Positions 59,194 through 64,000 of a DNA stretch of 64,000 nt are shown here, in pieces. This DNA is from Mesorhizobium huakuii (GTDB lineage: Bacteria > Pseudomonadota > Alphaproteobacteria > Rhizobiales > Rhizobiaceae), in NCBI RefSeq assembly GCF_030160235.1, contig NZ_BSNY01000009.1, positions 1-64,000 of the forward strand, given 5' to 3'. Position numbers and translations under genes: made by a program. The number at the start of each line of letters is the position of its first letter. The first letter of the stretch is position 1. Below the pieces are notes generated by a model. That model was not told the DNA's origin. It worked only from the letters and a program-made list of their open reading frames with translations, and ran no database searches.

Positions 59194-61605
59194 TTAGCCG
59201 AAATAGGCCTTGGCGAGGCTGTTGTAGAGACCGCCGATTTCATAAGCGAGTTCGTCCAGCGCCTTTGCCGTCATGTCCGAAGGCTCCTTGATGGCGATGG
59301 CCGTGTTGAGCTGCAGGATCTCCTTGGCCGCTGGCGACATGTGCCCCTCGCCGCCGACCGATGGCAACAGGCCGATCTCGGCCTTCAGCCTTTCCAGCTG
59401 GAACAGGATCGAGCGCGGATTGAGCGGGTCGAGCGCCAGAAGATCGATTACCGTGCGCCGGCCGGCCTGCACCGGATATTGCCGGCGATGGGTCATGACG
59501 CTGTCGCCGATCTCCAGCATCATGTCGAGCGCGCCGTCCGGCGCCTTGGGGTTGGTCAGCCGGGACAGCGTACGGGCGATCTGGATGCCGCGCTCAAGCC
59601 GCCGGCCGATCTCGAGGAACCGCCAGCCGGCGAAGCGGTACATGTTCTCATGCAGCAGGCCGGAGAAACCGGCGAGCTTGCGCAGGATCACGGTCATGGC
59701 CCGCGTCGCGTCATCGCCCGGCGCCACCGTCGTCGCGAACTGGTGGATGGTCTTCGACAGGTCCTTGAGTGCCAGCCAGCCATCGGGGGAAAACCGGTCG
59801 CGGATCTGGCCCGCGCTGTAGACCGCGCTGTCGAGCGTGCCGATCAGCCCCGACGGGATCGCCGTCTCGACGTCGATGCCGAACGGTTCGAGATAGTCCC
59901 TGATGTCGGCCAGCAGCGGCATGTCCGGATCGGATGTCTCGGCCAGCCGCACATGGTAGGCGCGCAGGATGCGCACCGTGTCTTCCGAGCGCTCGATATA
60001 GCGGCCGAGCCAGGTCAGGTTCTCGGCCGCGCGGCTCGGCAGGCTGCCAGGCCTGGTACGCGTGAAGCTGTCACCCTCCTGCGGCAGCAGCGTCTCGCGC
60101 TCGACGGGCCTGTCGCTGACCACCCAGACGTCCGCCGCCTGGCCGCCGCGCTGCATGGCGATCGCCGTCGGGTCGAGCGACAGGCCGACACGGGCGAACC
60201 CGCCCGGCATCACCGTCCAGCCATCGGGCGTGCGCGCCAGGTAGACGCGCAGGCTCGCCGGCCGCGGCTCCAGCCAGCCGCCGACAAAGACCGGTGTCGT
60301 CGACAGCGTCACCGCCTCCTGGCCGACGAAGGCGCCGCCATCGCGTTCGATGCGCGCCACCAGTTCGGCCCGCTCGCCGGCCGACAGCGTCGAGCCGAGC
60401 GTGGTCTGGCCATCATCCTCGAAGGCAAGTCTCGTCGACAGCGCCGGGCCGACCACCATGCGGTCGATATTGGCAAGCACATGGGCGCGTTCGGTCGCTT
60501 GCCCGCACCACCATGTCGCGACGCTCGGCAAAAGCAGCTCCTCGCCGCGCAATTCGCGCGCGATCTTGGGCAGGAAGGCGAGCAGCGCCCGCGTTTCCAT
60601 CAGCCCTGAGCCCAGCGCATTGACGGTGGCAACCGCGCCCCGGCGGATCGCTTCCACCAGCCCCGGCGTGCCGATCTGCGAATCCGAGCGCAATTCGAGC
60701 GGATCGGCAAAAGCCGCGTCGAGACGCCGCCACAGCACGCTGATCGGCATCAGGCCGGAGACGGTGCGCACCATCAGCCTGCCGCCGGAAACGGTCAGGT
60801 CCTCGCCTTCCAGCAGCATGATACCGAGATAGCGGGCGATATAGGCGTGTTCGTAGTAGGTTTCGTTGAGCGGCCCCGGCGTCAGAATAGCAACGCGGCC
60901 GTCGCTTTCCCTGGCCATGCCGATCAGCGCATCGCGGAAACGGCGGAAGAAGCCGGCCAGGCGATGCACATGCATCTCGCCATAGATGTCGGACAGCGCC
61001 CGCGTGGTGGCGACGCGGTTCTCCAGGGCAAAGCCGGCGCCCGACGGCGCCTGTGTGCGGTCGCCCAGCACCCACCACTGGCCGTTAGGCCCACGGCCGA
61101 GCTCGAAGGCACAGAAATGCAGGTAATGGCCGCCGGCCGGCGTGGTGCCCACGACAGGCCGCAAATATTCGGGGCTGGCGGCGATCAATCCCGCCGGCAG
61201 GATGCCTTTTTCGATCAGCCGGTTGCGCCCATAAATATCGGCGATGGTTTCCTCGAACAGCTCGGCGCGTTGCACGAGCCCAGCGCTGATCGCGGCCCAT
61301 TCGGCGTCTTCGATGAGCAGCGGCACATGCGCCAGCGGCCATTCGCGTTCATTGGCGCCGGCCTTGTCGTAGACACGGTAGTAGACACCGGCGTCGCGCA
61401 GATACTGGTCGGCGCGGGCAAAGCGCTGGCCGAGCTTCTCGGCACCGAGATCGTCGAGCGCCTCGATGAAATGCTTCCACACCGGACGAGGATTGCCTGC
61501 GGCGTCGACCATCTCGTCGACCACACCGTCGATCGGCTGGTAGTGCTCCAGCAGGCTGTGGATCTGCGGCTTGCCGCGTACCCTCTTGTGATTCCCCTTT
61601 GCCAT
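59194..61605 (-). CDS. Circularly permuted ATP-grasp and alpha-E domain fusion protein
   Basis: An 803-residue protein joining two conserved parts usually seen as neighbours. Residues about 60-470 form a circularly permuted type 2 ATP-grasp ligase (DAEWAAISAGLVQRAELFEETIADIYG, GRVAILTPGPLNETYYEHAYIAR, LLEGEDLTV, VNALGSGLMETRALLAFLPKI). Residues about 490-800 form an alpha-helical alpha-E domain (LPSRAAENLTWLGRYIERSEDTVRILRAY and a final YEIGGLYNSLAKAYFG). The ATP-grasp part is predicted to make amide bonds. It starts six bases after the DUF2126 gene stop and is followed by the small transglutaminase. Confidence 0.93.
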   Translation of the reverse strand: MAKGNHKRVRGKPQIHSLLEHYQPIDGVVDEMVDAAGNPRPVWKHFIEALDDLGAEKLGQRFARADQYLRDAGVYYRVYDKAGANEREWPLAHVPLLIEDAEWAAISAGLVQRAELFEETIADIYGRNRLIEKGILPAGLIAASPEYLRPVVGTTPAGGHYLHFCAFELGRGPNGQWWVLGDRTQAPSGAGFALENRVATTRALSDIYGEMHVHRLAGFFRRFRDALIGMARESDGRVAILTPGPLNETYYEHAYIARYLGIMLLEGEDLTVSGGRLMVRTVSGLMPISVLWRRLDAAFADPLELRSDSQIGTPGLVEAIRRGAVATVNALGSGLMETRALLAFLPKIARELRGEELLLPSVATWWCGQATERAHVLANIDRMVVGPALSTRLAFEDDGQTTLGSTLSAGERAELVARIERDGGAFVGQEAVTLSTTPVFVGGWLEPRPASLRVYLARTPDGWTVMPGGFARVGLSLDPTAIAMQRGGQAADVWVVSDRPVERETLLPQEGDSFTRTRPGSLPSRAAENLTWLGRYIERSEDTVRILRAYHVRLAETSDPDMPLLADIRDYLEPFGIDVETAIPSGLIGTLDSAVYSAGQIRDRFSPDGWLALKDLSKTIHQFATTVAPGDDATRAMTVILRKLAGFSGLLHENMYRFAGWRFLEIGRRLERGIQIARTLSRLTNPKAPDGALDMMLEIGDSVMTHRRQYPVQAGRRTVIDLLALDPLNPRSILFQLERLKAEIGLLPSVGGEGHMSPAAKEILQLNTAIAIKEPSDMTAKALDELAYEIGGLYNSLAKAYFG

Positions 61606-61611
61606 CGCTGA

Positions 61612-64000
61612 TCAGAGTCTTGCCGGCCGCCTGAGGTCAAGGGTCATCGGGAAATCTTCCGCCGGTTGTTCCTCGCGCGGCACATAGGCCGATGGTGTAT
61701 GGCCGCGCGGTTCGAAGCGGGCGAGCCGCCGCGCTTCCGCCTCATTGCCGTTGACCGGGAAGGTGTCGTAATTGCGGCCGCCGGGATGAGCGACATGGTA
61801 GACGCAGCCGCCGATCGCCCTTCCCGACCAGCGGTCATAGATGTCGAACACCAGCGGCGTGTTGACCGGCAGCGCCGGATGCAGGCCCGAAGCCGGCTGC
61901 CAGGCCTTGAAGCGCACGCCGGCCACCGCGACTTCACGGTTATCGGTCACCTTCATTGGCACGATGCGGCCGTTGCAGACGATGGCATGGCGTTCCGGGT
62001 TGAGGCCTTCGGTCTTGACCTGCAGCCGCTCGACCGAGGAATCGACGAAGCGCACGGTTCCGCCGATTGCGCCCTGCTCGCCCATGACATGCCATGGTTC
62101 CAGCGCCTGACGCAGTTCCAGCTTGATGCCGGCATGCTGGACCTCGCCGCAGAACGGGAAACGGAATTCGAGCTGGGCGTCGAACCATTCGGGACGGAAT
62201 TCGAAGCCGTTGAGCTTGATATCGTCGAGCACATCGAGAAAGTCCGCCCAGACATGATGCGGCAGCATGAAACGGTCGTGCAGCGAAGTGCCCCAGCGTA
62301 CGAAGCGGCCGTCGAGCGGGCTCTTCCACGCGCGGGCGATGATCGCCCTGACAAGCAATTGCTGCGCCAGGCTCATGCGCGCATTGGGCGGCATCTCGAA
62401 GCCGCGGAACTCGACCAGCCCCAGCCGGCCGGTCGGCCCGTCCGGCGAGAACAGCTTGTCGATGCAGATTTCCGAGCGGTGCGTGTTGCCGGTGACATCG
62501 GTCAACAGGTTGCGGAACAGCCGGTCGACCAGCCACGGCAGGGGTGCCGCGCCCTGGTCCGGATGCGGCACCTGCGCCATGGCGATCTCGAGTTCGTAGA
62601 GCGAATCGTGGCGCGCCTCGTCGAAGCGCGGCGCCTGGCTGGTCGGGCCGATGAACAGGCCGGAGAACAGGTAGGACAGCGAGGGATGCCGCTGCCATTG
62701 CAGCACCAGGCTCTTCAACAGATCGGGCCGGCGCAGGAACGGACTGTCATTGGGCGTAGCACCGCCGACCACGACATGGTTGCCGCCGCCCGTGCCGGTG
62801 TGGCGGCCGTCGATCATGAACTTGTCGGCGCCAAGCCGCGTCAGCCGCGCCTCCTCATAGATCGCCGTGGTCGTTGCCACGCAATCCTGCCAGTTGGAAG
62901 CCGGGTGGATGTTGACCTCGATGACGCCGGGATCGGGCGCGACACGGATGACGTTGAGGCGCGGATCGTGCGGCGGCCCGTAGCCCTCGATATGCACGGG
63001 CAGGCCGATGGCACGCGCCGCATTCTCGGCGGCGGCGACCAGTTCGAGATAATCCTCCAGCGCCTCGACCGGCGGCATGAACACGCACAGCCGGCCGTCG
63101 CGCGGCTCGACGGAGAGTGCGGTGCGCACCGCGCCGCCGATCTCGGTGATCTCCTGTTCGACCCGATCCTGCTGGCCGGTCGCCGCGGTGAACGACGCCG
63201 CCTGCTGGCGACGCGCCATCTCGTCGGCGCCTTCGAGCTCGGCCGGTGCCGCAGTGGGCAGGATCGCCTCGCGCGGGGGCAATGGGCCGCGCGGCAGCGA
63301 GGGATCGACCGGCACGATATAGGGGAACTGCGCCGGCGGCACGTAGGGCAGCGTGCCCAGGGGCAAGCGATAGCCGACCGGTGAATCGCCTGGCACCAGG
63401 AACAGCCGCCCGCGCCGCGTCTTCCATTTCTCCGAACGCCAGCGCGGTCCGGAAGCCTGGCTGTTCCAGCGCTGTACCGGCAGCACATAGCCGGACGGCT
63501 TGGTCAGCCCGCGCTCGAACACTCTTGCCATGCGGCTGCGCTCTTCCGGGTCTTCCAGCTTCGAATTCGACGGATCGACATTTTCCGGCAGCTTGCCTTC
63601 CTTGAGCAGCCATTCGGCCGGATCCTCATAGGCTTCGCTGACCATGGTCTTGTCGATGCCGAGCTCGCCGGCTATCGCCGTGAGCAGGCTTTCGGCCTGC
63701 TGCGGACCAACCTTGGCTTCGCTTTTCTCCCGCGCGATCAGCGACGGATCGCTCCACACCGGCTGGCCGTCGGCACGCCAGTAGAGCGAGAAGGTCCAGC
63801 GCGGCAGGCTTTCGCCCGGATACCATTTGCCCTGGCCGTAGTGGAGAAAGCCGCCCGGTGCGAAACGCTCGCGCAGCCTGCGGATCAGCGAATCGGCCTT
63901 TTCGCGCTTGGTCGGACCGACGGCGGCGGTGTTCCATTCGGCGGATTCGAAATCGTCGATCGACACGAAGGTCGGCTCGCCGCCCATCGTCAGCCGAACG
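61612..64000 (-). CDS. Large transglutaminase/DUF2126 protein, 5' part outside the window
   Basis: At least 795 residues, open at the right edge of the window; the frame continues upstream of the first Met (63987) without a stop. It begins in the middle of the family with [14 protein letters not shown], a hallmark of DUF2126, and runs on with [22 protein letters not shown], a homologue-rich centre [13 protein letters not shown] and [29 protein letters not shown], and a C-terminal part with [29 protein letters not shown]. In complete homologues of about 1100 residues a transglutaminase domain precedes this, so it is predicted beyond 64000. The cluster order DUF2126, ATP-grasp/alpha-E, transglutaminase is typical. 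Confidence 0.92.
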   Translation of the reverse strand, partial: VRLTMGGEPTFVSIDDFESAEWNTAAVGPTKREKADSLIRRLRERFAPGGFLHYGQGKWYPGESLPRWTFSLYWRADGQPVWSDPSLIAREKSEAKVGPQQAESLLTAIAGELGIDKTMVSEAYEDPAEWLLKEGKLPENVDPSNSKLEDPEERSRMARVFERGLTKPSGYVLPVQRWNSQASGPRWRSEKWKTRRGRLFLVPGDSPVGYRLPLGTLPYVPPAQFPYIVPVDPSLPRGPLPPREAILPTAAPAELEGADEMARRQQAASFTAATGQQDRVEQEITEIGGAVRTALSVEPRDGRLCVFMPPVEALEDYLELVAAAENAARAIGLPVHIEGYGPPHDPRLNVIRVAPDPGVIEVNIHPASNWQDCVATTTAIYEEARLTRLGADKFMIDGRHTGTGGGNHVVVGGATPNDSPFLRRPDLLKSLVLQWQRHPSLSYLFSGLFIGPTSQAPRFDEARHDSLYELEIAMAQVPHPDQGAAPLPWLVDRLFRNLLTDVTGNTHRSEICIDKLFSPDGPTGRLGLVEFRGFEMPPNARMSLAQQLLVRAIIARAWKSPLDGRFVRWGTSLHDRFMLPHHVWADFLDVLDDIKLNGFEFRPEWFDAQLEFRFPFCGEVQHAGIKLELRQALEPWHVMGEQGAIGGTVRFVDSSVERLQVKTEGLNPERHAIVCNGRIVPMKVTDNREVAVAGVRFKAWQPASGLHPALPVNTPLVFDIYDRWSGRAIGGCVYHVAHPGGRNYDTFPVNGNEAEARRLARFEPRGHTPSAYVPREEQPAEDFPMTLDLRRPARL

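Overview
The window is GC-rich, gene-dense chromosomal DNA from an alphaproteobacterium. Mesorhizobium or a close Rhizobiales relative is the best guess. The indications are the IalB-family proteins, the MucR/Ros-era style of AT-rich adhesin promoters, the NasTS-nrt-nirBD-nasA order, the paired phospholipase-D and EEP genes, and the ATP-grasp/alpha-E/transglutaminase cluster. Species identity is inference; no rRNA is present. No prophage, insertion sequence or CRISPR array was seen.

Layout. (1) 0-2.2 kb: a Gfo/Idh/MocA oxidoreductase, an elongator tRNA-Met and a small lipoprotein. (2) 2.4-10.3 kb: a type I secretion locus with a LuxR-type regulator whose receiver lacks the phospho-Asp, a 1177-residue DUF5801/T1SS-143-type repeat adhesin, its PrtD-like ABC exporter and its HlyD-like adaptor. 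No TolC is nearby. (3) 10.4-19.3 kb, minus strand: two AraC regulators, then a YadA-type trimeric autotransporter followed in the same direction by IalB, membrane protein, DUF4189 and IalB genes, ending in an unlisted 32-residue peptide gene. (4) 19.6-23.1 kb: small proteins, a cardiolipin synthase whose last codons lie in a 25-bp tandem repeat, an EEP-family protein and a His-rich secreted protein. (5) 23.2-34.0 kb: a complete nitrate assimilation block, nasT-nasS, a leader with NtrC-like site, sigma-54 promoter and ANTAR-type attenuator, then nrtA-nrtB-nrtD-nirB-nirD-nasA. (6) 34.1-41.8 kb: an MdtABC-type RND efflux system. (7) 42.0-52.5 kb: a small exported protein, a two-partner secretion pair (TpsA with MBG repeats and TpsB), then two tandem paralogous regulator-like genes of unrecognised family and a second unlisted 30-residue peptide gene. 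(8) 52.5-58.1 kb: an ALDH7-type semialdehyde dehydrogenase, an ECF sigma factor with its YciI partner, topoisomerase IB and a glycosyltransferase. (9) 58.2-64.0 kb: transglutaminase, circularly permuted ATP-grasp/alpha-E and DUF2126 genes; the last runs off the window.

Three different surface-adhesin export systems (type I, Vc and Vb) lie within about 46 kb, each with regulators beside it, so the region looks like an attachment/surface-interaction neighbourhood interrupted by nitrogen metabolism and efflux genes.

The most interesting material is small. Two tiny genes, 42 kb apart, encode peptides that share about 12 of their first 21 residues and carry the Tyr-x-x-Pro-x-Leu ... Thr(-2) leader pattern of lasso-type RiPP precursors, although no lasso enzymes are visible and the putative cores are not canonical. 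One directly follows the pair of uncharacterised double-winged-helix-like genes, which share a 28-bp upstream element. Starts were chosen from ribosome-binding sites and family length where possible; all function calls rest on motifs read by eye, without database searches.
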